Source of the DNA: Roseovarius sp.
GTDB lineage: Bacteria; Pseudomonadota; Alphaproteobacteria; Rhodobacterales; Rhodobacteraceae
Direction: 5' to 3'
Length of the DNA stretch: 64,000 nt
NCBI GenBank assembly: GCA_027493545.1
Contig: JAOSKR010000001.1
Span: 772,001-836,000 of the forward strand
A program made the translations under genes and the position numbers. Positions 17,637-27,715 of this stretch are shown one piece after another (within the stretch, counting starts at the first letter, position 1; every line of letters starts with the position of its first letter). The notes under the pieces are model-generated. The model had not been told where the DNA came from. It made no database searches and was given only the letters and a program-made list of their open reading frames with translations.

Positions 17637-18496
17637 ATGTCGCTGGCCGGCCTCGTCCTCGTTCTTGCCGCCGCGTTCTGTCACGCCACCCGGAACGTCC
17701 TTGTCAAGCGGATCAATGGCGGGGCCGAACTGCTCTGGCTCATTTCGCTCTTTTCGGTGCTGATCTACCTGCCGCTGGCGGTCTGGATCGTGGTGGTCCA
17801 ACGGCCCGAATTCGGCCCGTGGTCATACCTCATTCTGGTCGGCAGCATGATCCTGCATCTGGGGTATTTCCTGCTGCTGCAGGCCGGCTACCGGCGCGGC
17901 GATCTGTCGCTCGTCTATCCGGTCGCGCGCGCCACCGGTCCGCTCTTGTCGACCTCCTTCGCGGTAATGTTCCTGGGCGAGAGTCTGACCGTGCAAATGG
18001 CCGCCGGCGCGCTGGTCATCGTCCTCGGCATACTGATGCTGACCGGCGGGCTGCGCGCAGGCGCGCGCCAGTTCAGCGTGTCGCTGGCCTTCGGACTGGG
18101 GGCGGGGATGCTGATCGGCAGCTATACGGCCTGGGACGCCTATGCGGTCTCGGTGCTGATCGTGCCGCCGCTGCTGCTCGACTATTCCTCGAACGTCGGG
18201 CGTGTGGTGATCCTGGCGCCGGCCGCCTACCGGGCGCGCGCGGCGGTGGGCCGGCACTGGCGCGATCACCGGGGCGGGGGTGCTGGCGATCGCGGTGCTG
18301 GAGCCCCTTGGCCTATATCCCGGTCCTTTACGCGCTCACGTTCACGCCGGTCGCCTATGTCGCGCCCCTGCGCGAAAGCAGCGTGCTCCTGGGCGTTCTC
18401 GCCGGCAGCGTGCTGCTCAACGAGGGGCAGCTCCGGCAGCGCCTCGGCTGGGCGGCGGTGATCCTGGCGGGGATGGCGGTGCTGGTCTCGGCCTAA
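17637..18496 (+). CDS. EamA/DMT family transporter (two frameshifts)
   Basis: About 285 aa when reconstructed. The first 210 residues (MSLAGLVLVLAAAFCHATRN onward) are in one frame; then come VLAIAVLEPL (second frame) and AYIPVLYALTFTPVAYVAPL to GWAAVILAGMAVLVSA (third frame). Extra bases in a G run near 18272-18279 and near 18304-18312 account for both shifts. The paired helices match EamA; the A-P-L-R-E-S-S-V-L segment is typical. Substrate unknown. Its stop overlaps that of convergent folC by 4 bp. Confidence 0.82.
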
Positions 18497-19766
18497 CCGT
18501 TCTCGCGCAGGATCGTGCCGGCCAGATAGAGCGAGCCGCAGATCAGGATGCGCGCCGCGGGCTCTCCGGTCACGATCGCCCGGACGGCGGCGAGCGCGCT
18601 GTCGGCGGTGACGGCGTGCATGCCCGCCGCGCGGGCGGCGGCGGCGGTCGCGTCGGCCGCAAGCGTGTTGGGCTCGTCCGGGATCGAGACCGCGACGAGG
18701 CCCTGCGCGTACGCCGCCAGCGGGCGCATGTAGCCGGCCACGTCCTTGGTATTCATCATCCCGCAGATCAGATGCGTGGGGCGGGCGGGCAGGCTGGCTG
18801 GTGGCGCGCCAGCGCGGCGCCGGCGGCGGGGTTGTGGCCGCCATCGAGCCAGATCTCGGCCTCGGGCGCGGCCCCGACCAGCGGGCCGGTGCGCAGTCGC
18901 TGCATCCGCGCGGGCCAGCGCGCGCGGCTCACCGCCGCCTCGAGCGCGGTCTCGTCAAACCCCAGATGGCGCAGCGCGGCGATGGCGGCGCCGGCGTTCT
19001 CGATCTGGTGCGCGCCAGGCAGGTTCGGCAGCGGCAGGTCGCACAGCCCGGTCTCATCGTGATAGACCAGCCGGTCGCGTTCAGTACCCGCGTGCCAGTG
19101 CTGGCCATGGGCCAGAAGCGGGCTGCCGATACGCCGTGCGGCGGTCTCGATCACCTCCAGTGCCGTGTCCTGCTGCGGGCCGACGACGCACGGGACGCCG
19201 CGCTTGAGGATGCCGGCCTTCTCGGCCGCGATCTCTTCCAGGGTGTTGCCGAGATAACCCTCGTGGTCCATCGACACCGGGGTGATGATGGTCAGCGCCG
19301 GGCGCGTGATCACGTTGGTGGCGTCGAGCCGGCCACCCAGCCCGACTTCGAGCAGCGTATAATCGGCCGGCACCCGCGACATCGCCAGCAGCGCGGCACA
19401 GGTGGTGATCTCGAAATAGGTGATCGGCGCGCCGGCGTTGGCGGTCTCGCATTCGTCGAGCACCATTGTCAGATCGGGCTCGGAAATCAGCGCGCCGGCA
19501 AGGCAGATGCGCTCGTGAAACCGCACCAGGTGTGGCGAGGTGTAGGCGTGCGCCCGTGCGCCTGCGCCCTCGATCCCGGCGCGGATCATCGCCAGCGTCG
19601 AGCCCTTGCCGTTGGTGCCGGCGATATGGATGACCGGCGGCAGCGCGTCCTGCGGGTTGCCGAGGGCGTCGAGAAGGCGCCAGACGCGATCCAGAGTGAG
19701 GTCGATGATCTTGGGATGCAGCGACATCATCCGCTTCAGGATGACGTCCGAGAAGGGGGCGGTCAT
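18493..19766 (-). CDS. folC: Folylpolyglutamate / dihydrofolate synthase (one frameshift)
   Basis: ATP-dependent ligase adding glutamate to dihydropteroate and folates. Motifs: P-loop IHIAGTNGKGSTLAMIRAGI, Y-T-S-P-H-L-V-R-F-H-E-R-I, LEVGLGGRLDATNV, H-E-G-Y-L-G-N-T-L-E-E-I-A-A-E-K-A-G-I and the C-domain LDGGHNPAAGAALA. The frame changes near 18780-18800, after which THLICGMMNTKDVAGYMRPL continues the normal C-terminus; about 424 aa in total. The start overlaps the accD stop (ATGA), the conserved accD-folC operon. An essential gene, so the shift is probably an error. Confidence 0.92.
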
Positions 19767-20737
19767 GTCCCGGCGGGCTTCTTGCCGGCGGACGCCTTGG
19801 CGGTGGCCGGTCGCGCCGCCTCGGTGGCGGCGGGCTCCGCCGCTTCCGAAACCGCCTCAGGTGGCGGCAGATCGCCCCTCACCGCCGGCGGCAGGCCGAG
19901 CAGCATGCGGGTGATTGAGATCAGTTCCTCGCGCTGCTCGGTGCGCCGCGTGACCCGGTCGAGCATGCCGTGATCGAGCAGGTATTCGGCCCGCTGAAAG
20001 CCGTCGGGCAGCTTTTCGCGGATGGTCTGCTCGATCACCCGCGGACCGGCGAAGCAGATCAGCGCGCCCGGCTCGGCGATCTGCACGTCGCCCAGCATCG
20101 CATAGGACGCGGTCACCCCGCCGGTGGTGGGGTGGGTGAGCACCACGATATAGGGCAGCCCGGCCTCGCGCAGCATCTGCACGGCAACGGTGGTGCGCGG
20201 CATCTGCATCAGGCTGAGGATGCCCTCCTGCATGCGCGCGCCACCGGCGGCGGAGAAGAGGATCAGCGGGCGTTCGAGCTTCACCGCGGTTTCGGCCGCG
20301 GCGATGATGGCGTTGCCCACATACATGCCCATCGAGCCGCCCATGAACGAGAAATCCTGCGCCGCCGCGACGATCGGCGTGCGCCCGATCTCGCCGGTGG
20401 CGACCAGCATCGCTTCGCTCTCGCCGGTGGCCTTTTGCGCCGCGCGCATGCGGTCGGGGTATTTCTTCTGGTCGCGGAACTGCAGCGGGTCGGCGGCGGG
20501 CCGGGGCACCGGGACCTCGGCAAAGACGCCGCCGTCGAAGAGCGCCGCAAAGCGCGCCCGCGGGGTGATCGGCATGTGGTGGCCGCAATTGGTGCAGACG
20601 TTGAGGTTGTCCTTGAGCTCGCGGTGAAACAGCATCGTGCCGCAGCCGTCGCACTTGGACCACAGGTTCTCGGGGATCTCCCGGCGCGAGAAGATCGAGT
20701 TGATCCGCGGGCGCACATAGTTGGTGATCCAGTTCAT
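19763..20737 (-). CDS. accD: Acetyl-CoA carboxylase carboxyltransferase subunit beta
   Basis: 324 aa. With AccA, transfers carboxyl from carboxybiotin to acetyl-CoA, the first step of fatty-acid synthesis. It starts MNWITNYVRPRINSIFSRRE. The four-Cys zinc ribbon is C-D-G-C ... C-T-N-C-G-H-H. Crotonase-like core: F-M-G-G-S-M-G-M-Y-V-G, ILFSAAGGARMQEGILSLMQ, HPTTGGVTASYAMLGDVQIA. A C-terminal Ala/Pro/Lys-rich tail of about 35 residues follows. It overlaps folC by 4 bp. Confidence 0.96.
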   Translation of the reverse strand: MNWITNYVRPRINSIFSRREIPENLWSKCDGCGTMLFHRELKDNLNVCTNCGHHMPITPRARFAALFDGGVFAEVPVPRPAADPLQFRDQKKYPDRMRAAQKATGESEAMLVATGEIGRTPIVAAAQDFSFMGGSMGMYVGNAIIAAAETAVKLERPLILFSAAGGARMQEGILSLMQMPRTTVAVQMLREAGLPYIVVLTHPTTGGVTASYAMLGDVQIAEPGALICFAGPRVIEQTIREKLPDGFQRAEYLLDHGMLDRVTRRTEQREELISITRMLLGLPPAVRGDLPPPEAVSEAAEPAATEAARPATAKASAGKKPAGT

Positions 20738-20797
20738 TCGGGCCGTATCCCTTTGACGTTGCCGCCCCGAAATAGGCGCTGGACAGGTGAAATGCAA

Positions 20798-21669
20798 TCA
20801 GACACGCAGGGCCAGCCGGGCGGCGAGCCAGGCGCAGAGAACAAAGCCCGCCTCGACCGGCAGCACGTACCAGGCGATACCCGGTGCCGAGAGGTCGAGC
20901 GGCACGGTATAAAGCGCCAGCCCATCGAGATTGCCCGCCGGTGCGGTGACGAGGACGGCGAAGACGTTGTTGAGGAAATGCAGCGCCATCGCCGGCCCCA
21001 GCGTGCCGGCGCGCGCCGTCAGATCGGCCGCCGCGGCGCCGAAAGCGCGGCCCAGACCACGATGAACCAGCTGTTGGCGCCGGCGAGCCCCGGGGCGTAG
21101 TGCATCAGCCCGAACAGCGCCGAGGGCAGGCCGATCCAGACTGCGGGATGGGCAAAGCGCGCGGCAAGCTGGCTTTGCAGGTAGCCGCGAAAGGTCAGCT
21201 CCTCGGCGGCGATCTGGATCAGCACGGCGAGCACCGCGAGCGGCAGCCAGGCAAGCCACGTACCAAGGGTCAGGTTGGCGCGCGGAGCATAGGCCTCGGG
21301 CATCGGCACGAGAAGGATCAGCAGGTAGAGCGGCAGCAGGAATCCGGCGCATCGCAGGAACTGGCGCGCGGCGCTGGCGGGCGGGCCGAGCAAGCCGGCG
21401 AGCCGGCGCCGGTGCACCAGCCGCAGCGCCGCCCAGAGCGCCACGACCAGCAGCGCGAATTGCAGCAACAGGACCAGCACGCCCTGCGGGGTCTGGCCGG
21501 CGGGCGGTCCGGCGCCGCCGATGCCGGCAAGCGGGGCGATCAGCGCGACATAGAGAAAGGACATCGGAAAGAAGAGCGCGAGCACCAGCGCCGCCCCCGC
21601 CAGGAGGCGCAGCGGATGGGCCGAGGGTCGCGCCGGGGCGACCAGGGTGTCGAAGGCGGCATAGCGCAT
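20798..21669 (-). CDS. CPBP family intramembrane metalloprotease (one frameshift)
   Basis: About 290 aa in the membrane. ABI/CAAX-like protease motifs are all present: A-A-E-E-L-T-F-R-G-Y-L (E-E-x-x-x-R), F-G-L-M-H-Y (F-x-x-x-H) and, after the frame change, M-A-L-H-F-L-N-N (H-x-x-x-N). The shift near 21040-21046 is consistent with one missing base. It is 60 bp upstream of accD on the same strand. The role in Rhodobacteraceae is unknown; relatives process peptides or membrane proteins. Confidence 0.85.
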
Positions 21670-21789
21670 GGGCGCACGCTATGGCCTGCCGCATCTTTCG
21701 GCAATGCCCGCCGCGATCGGGCGGGACGGCGGCATGTAACTCCTGCGGGATGCGGCATTTCGTGACGCCGGGCAGGCGCCATAACCGGC

Positions 21790-21818
21790 TTGCCGCGGCG
21801 CGGGCGGTGGCCTAGACC
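21790..21818 (+). promoter_or_regulatory. Possible promoter of ilvD
   Basis: TTGCCG (21790-21795), 17-base spacer, TAGACC (21813-21818), 28 bases before the ilvD ATG. Spacing is good and the -10 is moderate. Confidence 0.4.
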
Positions 21819-21846
21819 TGAGACGTTCACGACCGAAGAGGCTCCG

Positions 21847-23604
21847 ATGACCGAGTTCGACAAGAAGAACCTGCCCAGCCGCTATGTGACCGAGGGCCCC
21901 GCGCGGGCGCCGCACCGGTCCTATTATTACGCCATGGGCATGACCGAGGACGAGATCCACCAGCCGCTGGTGGGGGTCGCGACCTGCTGGAACGAGGCCG
22001 CGCCCTGCAACATCGCGCTGTCGCGTCAGGCGCAGTCGGTCAAGAAAGGGGTAAGCGAGGCCCGCGGCACCCCGCGCGAGTTCACCACCATCACCGTGAC
22101 CGACGGCATCGCCATGGGCCACGAGGGCATGCGCTCGTCGCTGCCCTCGCGCGAGGCCATTGCCGACAGCGTCGAGCTGACCATGCGCGGGCACTGCTAT
22201 GACGCGCTGGTGGGGATGGCGGGGTGTGACAAGTCGCTGCCGGGGATGATGATGGCGATGGTGCGGCTCAACGTGCCCTCGGTCTTCATCTATGGCGGTT
22301 CGATCCTGCCGGGCCGCGCGCCGGCGGTCGAGGGGATACCGGAGGATTTCGTCGGTCGCGACCTGACCGTGCAGGACATGTTCGAGGCTGTTGGCCGGCA
22401 TCAGAGCGGCGAGCTGAGCGAGGCCGCGCTCTATGTGCTCGAGCGGGTCGCGTGTCCCTCGGCCGGAGCCTGCGGCGGCCAGTTCACCGCCAACACCATG
22501 GCCTGCGTGTCCGAGGCGATCGGGCTGGCGCTGATGAACAGCTCGGGCGCGCCGGCGCCCTACGAATCGCGCGACCATTACGGCGAGGAAAGCGGGCGCG
22601 CGGTGATGAACCTGCTGGAAAGAAACATCCGTGCCCGCGACGTGGTGACGCGCAAGAGCCTCGAGAATGCCGCCCGCGTGGTGGCCTGCACCGGAGGGTC
22701 GACCAATGCCGGGCTGCACCTGCCGGCGATCGCGCACGAGGCGGGGATCGAGTTCTATCTCGATGATGTCTGCGAGATATTCCGCGACACCCCTTATTTC
22801 GTCGATCTCAAGCCGGGCGGACAGTTCGTGGCGCTCGATCTCTACGAGGCCGGCGGCATCCCGGTGGTGATGAAGGAGCTGCGCAAGGCCGGGCTGATCC
22901 ACGAGGATTGCATGACCGCCAGCGGTCGTTCGATCGGCGAAGAGCTGGATCTCATCAAGCGCAAGGTCGACGGCCGGGTGATCCACCCCATCGAGACGCC
23001 GCTGACGAAAACCGGCGGTGTCGTCGGGCTGAAGGGCAACCTGGCGCCGGAGGGCGCAATCGTGAAGGTCGCCGGCATCAATGCGGAAAACCGTGTCTTT
23101 ACCGGCCCGGCGCGGGTGTTCGAGTGCGAAGAGGACGCCTTCGACGCGGTCAAGAAGCGCGAATACAAGGAAGGCGAGGTGATCGTCATCCGCAACGAGG
23201 GCCCCGCCGGCGGCCCCGGCATGCGCGAGATGCTGGCCACCACCGCCGCGCTGTCGGGGCAGGGGATGGGCAAGAAGGTGGCGCTGATCACCGATGGCCG
23301 CTTTTCGGGCGCGACACGGGGGTTCTGCGTCGGTCACGTCGGCCCCGAGGCCGCGCGCGGCGGACCGATCGCGCTGCTGCAGAACGGTGACATGATCACC
23401 ATCGACGCCATCCGCGGCGAGCTGTCCGCCGATCTGAGCGACGAGGAGCTGGAGCGCCGCCGCGCGGCGTGGCCGGGTCCGCGCGGCACCTATTACGGCA
23501 GCGGCGCGATCTGGAAATACGCCCAGCTGGTGGGCGAGACATACAAGGGCGCGGTGACCCATCCCGGGGCCGGGGCCGAGCAGCATGTCTACATGGATAT
23601 CTGA
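21847..23604 (+). CDS. ilvD: Dihydroxy-acid dehydratase
   Basis: 585 aa Fe-S enzyme of valine/isoleucine synthesis. Cluster cysteines are in T-C-W-N-E-A-A-P-C-N, G-M-A-G-C-D-K-S-L-P-G-M and CPSAGACGGQFTANTMACVS. Mg/substrate segments include VACTGGSTNAGLHLPAIAHE and DGRFSGATRGFCVGHVGPEA. Full length and intact. The ATG at 21847 gives the normal MTEFDKKNLPSRYVTEG start. The 3' end overlaps a small lipoprotein gene by 20 bp. Confidence 0.97.
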   Translation: MTEFDKKNLPSRYVTEGPARAPHRSYYYAMGMTEDEIHQPLVGVATCWNEAAPCNIALSRQAQSVKKGVSEARGTPREFTTITVTDGIAMGHEGMRSSLPSREAIADSVELTMRGHCYDALVGMAGCDKSLPGMMMAMVRLNVPSVFIYGGSILPGRAPAVEGIPEDFVGRDLTVQDMFEAVGRHQSGELSEAALYVLERVACPSAGACGGQFTANTMACVSEAIGLALMNSSGAPAPYESRDHYGEESGRAVMNLLERNIRARDVVTRKSLENAARVVACTGGSTNAGLHLPAIAHEAGIEFYLDDVCEIFRDTPYFVDLKPGGQFVALDLYEAGGIPVVMKELRKAGLIHEDCMTASGRSIGEELDLIKRKVDGRVIHPIETPLTKTGGVVGLKGNLAPEGAIVKVAGINAENRVFTGPARVFECEEDAFDAVKKREYKEGEVIVIRNEGPAGGPGMREMLATTAALSGQGMGKKVALITDGRFSGATRGFCVGHVGPEAARGGPIALLQNGDMITIDAIRGELSADLSDEELERRRAAWPGPRGTYYGSGAIWKYAQLVGETYKGAVTHPGAGAEQHVYMDI

Positions 23605-24312
23605 GATATCCGCGGCCCGGACGCGCGTTGTCCGGGCCATCCTGCTGGTGGCGATGCTGCCGCTCATGGGCTGCTTTGGCCCCGACACCGGCGCGCTCAG
23701 CTTTCTTGCCTCGGGCGGTGAAAAAACCCAGGTCACCCGCGACGTGATGCGCAAGGCCAGCCTGATGGGCGGCGATGTCGTGGTGCGCGGCCCCGAGGGA
23801 TACTGTATCGACCGCCGCAGCCTGCGCCGCAAGAGCGATGGCGGTTTCGCGCTTGTGGCCAGTTGCGAGGCGCTGAGCGGTGTGCGCGGCGAACCGGTCG
23901 AGCCGGTATTGATGACGGTCTCGGTGCTGCCGGGTGCGCCCGGCATCTCCCGCCCGGCCGCCGCCGAGATCGCGGCGCTGATGGCGCCGACCCGCGTGCT
24001 GGCCGCGCACGAGGATGCCGACCTGGCGCTGGTGCAGTTCGCCAGCGGCGGCGACAAGGCGTTGCCGGGGGCGATGCCCGCCACTGGCGCGGCGGCATGG
24101 CGATCAACGGCTATCTCGTCGGGCTGGCGCTTTATGCCCGCGAGGGCGGTGTGATGGCAGGCCCGGACGGGCGAGGGCTGCTGACCGAGCTGGCGCGCAG
24201 CATCCGCCGCGCCAGCCCTGACCGCCCGGCGACCGATCCGACCGGCGCGCCGCCGGACGGGTCGCCTCGCCCCGATGCGCAATTGGGTGGATTGTTTCCG
24301 AAATCTGAATAA
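23585..24312 (+). CDS. Putative lipoprotein of unknown function (one frameshift)
   Basis: About 242 aa. It starts inside the end of ilvD in another frame (MSTWISEISAARTRVVRAIL); the hydrophobic stretch ends in a lipobox L-M-G-C at about residue 30. The middle contains GGDVVVRGPEGYCIDRRSLR and V-L-A-A-H-E-D-A-D-L-A-L-V. After a frame change near 24072-24082 it continues HWRGGMAINGYLVGLALYAR and GLLTELARSIRRASP with a Pro/Asp-rich tail. I do not recognise a named domain. Position directly after ilvD suggests co-transcription. Confidence 0.65.
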
Positions 24313-24316
24313 TGAT

Positions 24317-25144
24317 ATGAAAGGCTTGACCCTGACAGGCCAGAGCGGAGCCAGCGACAGTGAATCCTGGATGGCGGAATTGAGAGGCTCGCTGCTTGAC
24401 CGGGTCGCGCGGCAGCGCGCGCTCAGGCGCTGGCGGCGGGCGGCGCGGCAGGCGCCGTCGTTTTCGCTGCAACGGCTGCGGCACGAGCGCGGGCAGGCGC
24501 GCAAGCTCCGGCATGAGCTGAACGAGTTGATCGCCTATGCCGATTACCAGCTGGCGCTGCCGGTGATCGGATCGGCGATGTTTCCCAAGCCACACGGCAC
24601 CGATTGGGCCTGGCGGCCGAGCCTGTGGCGCAACCCGCTGCCGGTGCCGGGCATGTCGTCGGCCGAGAGCAACACGCGACTTGGCGACGAGATCGTATTG
24701 TTTCACGATTGCCGATATTCGGAGCTCACGCTCCGGCAGGTGCGAAACCGGCGCGAATCTGATCTGGCGCCGTTCGGGTTGCGCATGGACGTGTTCAACT
24801 TCGACGGTTCGTTCCTGTCGCTGGCGCTCGATCTGCCGGATGGGGCGGTGGATGGGCTCAAGCGGTCGCACCTCATCCGGGTGGACACCATCGTCGAGAT
24901 GGAAAAGCCGCTGGAGATCTTCGTGCGGCTCAATGTCCGGCACGGGCCCAATACCGAGCAGATCGTGCGCGAGCTGCCGCTGCACGAGGAGACGGTGATG
25001 GCCGAGTTCGATCTGGCCTATTCGCGGCTCAACGAGAAGCGGGTCGAGCGGGCCTGGCTCGATCTCATCTTCGAGAACCCGCAGATGAGCCAGGTGACGG
25101 TGCGCGATCTGACGCTGAGCCGCCGGCCGCGCGCCGAGTTCTGA
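24317..25144 (+). CDS. Conserved protein of unknown function (possibly DUF6478)
   Basis: 275 aa from ATG 24317; an in-frame ATG at 24275 would overlap the previous gene, and neither has a clear ribosome-binding site. Features: a basic Arg-rich N-third (VARQRALRRWRRAARQAPSF), then PLPVPGMSSAESNTRLGDEI with L-F-H-D-C, a beta-rich part containing MDVFNFDGSFLSLALDLPDG, and ERAWLDLIFENPQMSQVTVR near the end. No signal peptide or membrane helix. I recall similar Rhodobacteraceae proteins under DUF6478, but cannot confirm it. Followed 22 bp later by another small unknown gene. Confidence 0.7.
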   Translation: MKGLTLTGQSGASDSESWMAELRGSLLDRVARQRALRRWRRAARQAPSFSLQRLRHERGQARKLRHELNELIAYADYQLALPVIGSAMFPKPHGTDWAWRPSLWRNPLPVPGMSSAESNTRLGDEIVLFHDCRYSELTLRQVRNRRESDLAPFGLRMDVFNFDGSFLSLALDLPDGAVDGLKRSHLIRVDTIVEMEKPLEIFVRLNVRHGPNTEQIVRELPLHEETVMAEFDLAYSRLNEKRVERAWLDLIFENPQMSQVTVRDLTLSRRPRAEF

Positions 25145-25166
25145 CCGAGTTTCGGGAGAGACGCCG

Positions 25167-25544
25167 ATGAGCGATCTGACACTGACCAAGACCCGGCTTT
25201 TCGAGGGCGTCTGGGAGGGGGTGCTGACGCGCGAGAGCGGGGGCCATGAGGCGCCGCGCGTCGAGGTCACGCACCTGCAGGAGCCGCTGGCGGGGGTCGA
25301 GGTGATCGCCCGGCCCGAGGACCGGCTCTGGGTGCTGCGGGTGCCGATCCCGCCGCAGGTGATCGCCGACGGCGTGCAGACCTTCGTCATCGCCGACAAG
25401 GCCAGTGGCGAGCGGATCGGGGATTTCGCGCTGATGTCGGGCGATGCGCTGGCCTATGACATCCGCGCCGAGGTCACGCTCCTGCGCGAGGAACTCGACC
25501 TCTTGAAGCGCGCGTTCCGCCGCCACTGCCTCGAGACGATGTAG
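25167..25544 (+). CDS. Small conserved protein of unknown function
   Basis: 125 aa, soluble, from an ATG preceded by GGGAGAG. It reads MSDLTLTKTRLFEGVWEGVL and contains RLWVLRVPIPPQVIADGVQT, D-K-A-S-G-E-R-I-G-D-F and a C-terminal charged helix LLREELDLLKRAFRRHCLET. The regular beta-strand pattern followed by one amphipathic helix suggests a compact domain plus an oligomerisation helix. No named family recognised. Probably an operon with the gene 22 bp upstream. Confidence 0.7.
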   Translation: MSDLTLTKTRLFEGVWEGVLTRESGGHEAPRVEVTHLQEPLAGVEVIARPEDRLWVLRVPIPPQVIADGVQTFVIADKASGERIGDFALMSGDALAYDIRAEVTLLREELDLLKRAFRRHCLETM

Positions 25545-25674
25545 GCGGGGGACATACCCCGCCGGGGCGCGCGCGGAATCCCGCCAATAACCGGCCCGGA
25601 CTGGTGCGGCTCTTGCCAGGTGGCGGGTTTTCGTGTCCCGTCTCCGAAACCGCCTTGAACGGAGACAGTGGCCG

Positions 25675-26167
25675 GTGATCTTCAGACACATCGCTCTTTC
25701 GTGGCGCTGGGCGCGCTTGCCGCGTGCAGTACCACCTCCCGCGAACCCGACATCTCGACCCGCGCGCTGCCGCTCTACCCCGGCGAGACGCCCGAGATAC
25801 GCCAGCTGATCAACGAGACCGCCGACCGCTACGAGGTGCCGCGCGAGCTGGTGCACAAGGTGGTGCAGCGCGAAAGCGACTACCGGCCACACGCGCGCAA
25901 CGGGCCCTATTACGGCATGATGCAGATCCTGCCCGCCACCGCCCGCGGCGTCGGCTTTCGCGGCGCGGCCGAGGAATTGCTCGACGCCGAGACCAACCTC
26001 AACTGGGGGTGAAATACCTGCGCGGGGCCCGGCTGGTGGCGGACGGCGACATGGACCGGGCGGTGATGTGGTACGCGCGCGGCTATTACTACGAGGCCCG
26101 CGACCGCTGCCTGCTGGTGGAAACCGCGCTGCTCGATCACGAGGTCGCCCGGCAGTGCCGGGCGTAG
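25675..26167 (+). CDS. Lytic transglycosylase lipoprotein, SLT domain (two frameshifts)
   Basis: About 164 aa reconstructed. GTG at 25675 with GGAGACA upstream gives VIFRHIALS, then after one missing base near 25700 VALGALAACSTTSREP: a lipoprotein signal with lipobox L-A-A-C. SLT domain: E-L-V-H-K-V-V-Q-R-E-S-D-Y-R-P with the catalytic Glu in E-S, and GPYYGMMQILPATARGVGFR. A second deletion in the G run 26005-26009 leads into VKYLRGARLVADGDMDRAVM and the C-terminus. It cleaves peptidoglycan. An insertion sequence begins 13 bp after the stop (4 bp to its target duplication). Confidence 0.82.
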
Positions 26168-26171
26168 GGGT

Positions 26172-26180
26172 GCGGGTGCC
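26172..26180. repeat. 9-bp target-site duplication, left copy
   Basis: GCGGGTGCC immediately outside the left end of the insertion sequence. The identical 9 bases follow the right end at 27716-27724. Confidence 0.92.
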
Positions 26181-26199
26181 CTTGCAGTTACCCACAAGT
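26181..26199 (+). repeat. IS terminal inverted repeat, left
   Basis: CTTGCAGTTACCCACAAGT, exact inverse of the right end. Confidence 0.93.
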
Positions 26200-26295
26200 G
26201 TGGTGTGGCAAATTGATTCACTCCCCAGACTTGATCTTGCACGATAGTAATCGGTCATGATTCGTCATGTGGCACCGAGCGATTGAGGTGCGAGC

Positions 26296-27708
26296 ATGGG
26301 ACGGAATTGGGTGGAAGCGGAAACTTCTGGATGCGATCTGGGAGATGTCCGGCTGAACCGGCGGCTTGAGGCAATGCTGGAGGCCCTCGGGGAACGGCCG
26401 GGGAAATCACTGCCGACGGCGTTCCAGGACTGGTCGAACACCAAGGCCGCCTACCGCTTCTTCTCCAACGGGAACGTCAGCGAAGACAAGATCCTTGAGG
26501 GGCATTTTGCCGCCTCCGCTCTGCGCCTCCGGGCAACCGACGGTCCCATCCTGATCCTGCAGGACACCACGGAATTCTCCTTCAAGCGATCGAATCCCGA
26601 GAAGGTGGGATTCACAGGGATATCGACCGGTCGCAAGCAGAGCGAAGGCCGCCATCAGAAACATGCGGTCTGCGGGTTCCTGATGCACGCCAGCTTGGCC
26701 ATCACGCCGGAGGGGCTGCCCCTCGGGCTGACGGCGGCGAAATTCTGGTCGCGCAGCAAGTTCAAAGGAACCGCCGCCCTTAAACGCAAGATCAATCCGA
26801 CCCGGGTGCCGATCGAACAGAAGGAAAGCATGCGCTGGCTCGACAATCTGCGCCTGTCCACCGAACTGACCGGGGCGCCGGAACGTTGCGTACATGTCGG
26901 TGACCGGGAAAGCGACATTTATGAACTCTACTGCCTGGCCGAGGAACTCGGGACTGGGTTCCTGGTGCGCAGCTGCGTCGACCGCCTCGCGGAGGATGGC
27001 GGCACGACCATTGCCAAAGTGATGGCAAAGGTGCAGTCCAGCGGCACCCACGAGGTCGGTTTCGCGATGCACAGGGCAAGGATCATTGCGCCGTGCTGTC
27101 TGTCCGACACGCTACGATGACGGTCCGTCCGCCTATCGGAAAGCAGCGGAAATACCGGCATCAGGAACTCCAGATCATTCATGCCGAAGAACTCGATCCG
27201 CCTGAAAGCCGGGCGCCCGTCTTCTGGAAGCTGATCACGAACTTGCCGGTGGCGACCCACGCGGAGGCAGTTCACAAGCTGGAATGGTATGCGCTTCGTT
27301 GGAAGATCGAGACCTTCTTCCGGACCTTGAAAACCGGGTGCCGGATTGAGGAGCTGCGCTTGGCCACGGCTGATCGACTGGCAAACTGCATCGCCTTGTG
27401 CTGCGTTGTGGCGTGGCGCGTGTCTTGGCTGACAATGCTCAGCCGCGAGGCGCCAAAAGTATCGCCTGCTACTGTCTTCACCGACGCCGAGCGCCAATTG
27501 CTTGAGCGCAAAACGCCTAAAAGGAAAACAGCAGTTTCCGCGCGAACTCGATTTCTATGTCAGGATTGTCGCACGGCTCGGAGGCTATCTCGACCGCACC
27601 TCCGATGACCCCAGGGACCACCGTCATATGGCGCGGCCTCTCCCGACTCGCCGATCTTGTTGAGGCGCCTGCATCGCGGAAAGTCCATCATCGGGGACTT
27701 GTGGGTAA
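26296..27708 (+). pseudogene. IS4-family transposase (several frameshifts)
   Basis: About 471 aa if reconstructed, close to Tn5 transposase (476). Tn5-like N-terminal DNA-binding domain: W-V-E-A-E-T-S-G-C-D-L-G-D-V-R-L-N-R-R-L and SLPTAFQDWSNTKAAYRFFS. Catalytic residues: D in ILILQDTTEFSF, D in HVGDRESDIYELY, E in the Y-A-L-R-W-K-I-E-T-F-F-R-T-L-K motif (Y-2-R-3-E-6-K). The frame changes near 27108, between 27500 and 27540, near 27608 and near 27668; the last frame stops (TAA) inside the right terminal repeat, as is common. Either decayed or a victim of the indel errors seen across the window. Confidence 0.85.
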
Positions 27709-27715
27709 CTGCAAG
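27697..27715 (-). repeat. IS terminal inverted repeat, right
   Basis: ACTTGTGGGTAACTGCAAG, followed directly by the right copy of the 9-bp duplication (27716-27724). Confidence 0.93.

Larger units (their letters stand above)
26181..27715 (+). mobile_element. IS4-family insertion sequence, IS50 (Tn5)-like, 1535 bp
   Basis: Bounded by perfect 19-bp inverted repeats (CTTGCAGTTACCCACAAGT at 26181-26199; its complement at 27697-27715) and flanked by the 9-bp direct repeat GCGGGTGCC. The 19-bp length, inner C-C-A-C-A-A-G-T and 9-bp duplication resemble the Tn5/IS50 outside end, and the encoded protein has the Tn5-type Y-R-E-K motif. It sits between the lytic transglycosylase stop and the 3' end of convergent rmuC, interrupting neither. 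Intact ends and duplication suggest recent insertion. Confidence 0.93.

Noticed and set aside
21679..24504. A 941-codon minus-strand frame opposite ilvD
   Set aside because: Antisense to an intact IlvD with all cluster cysteines; no recognisable product.
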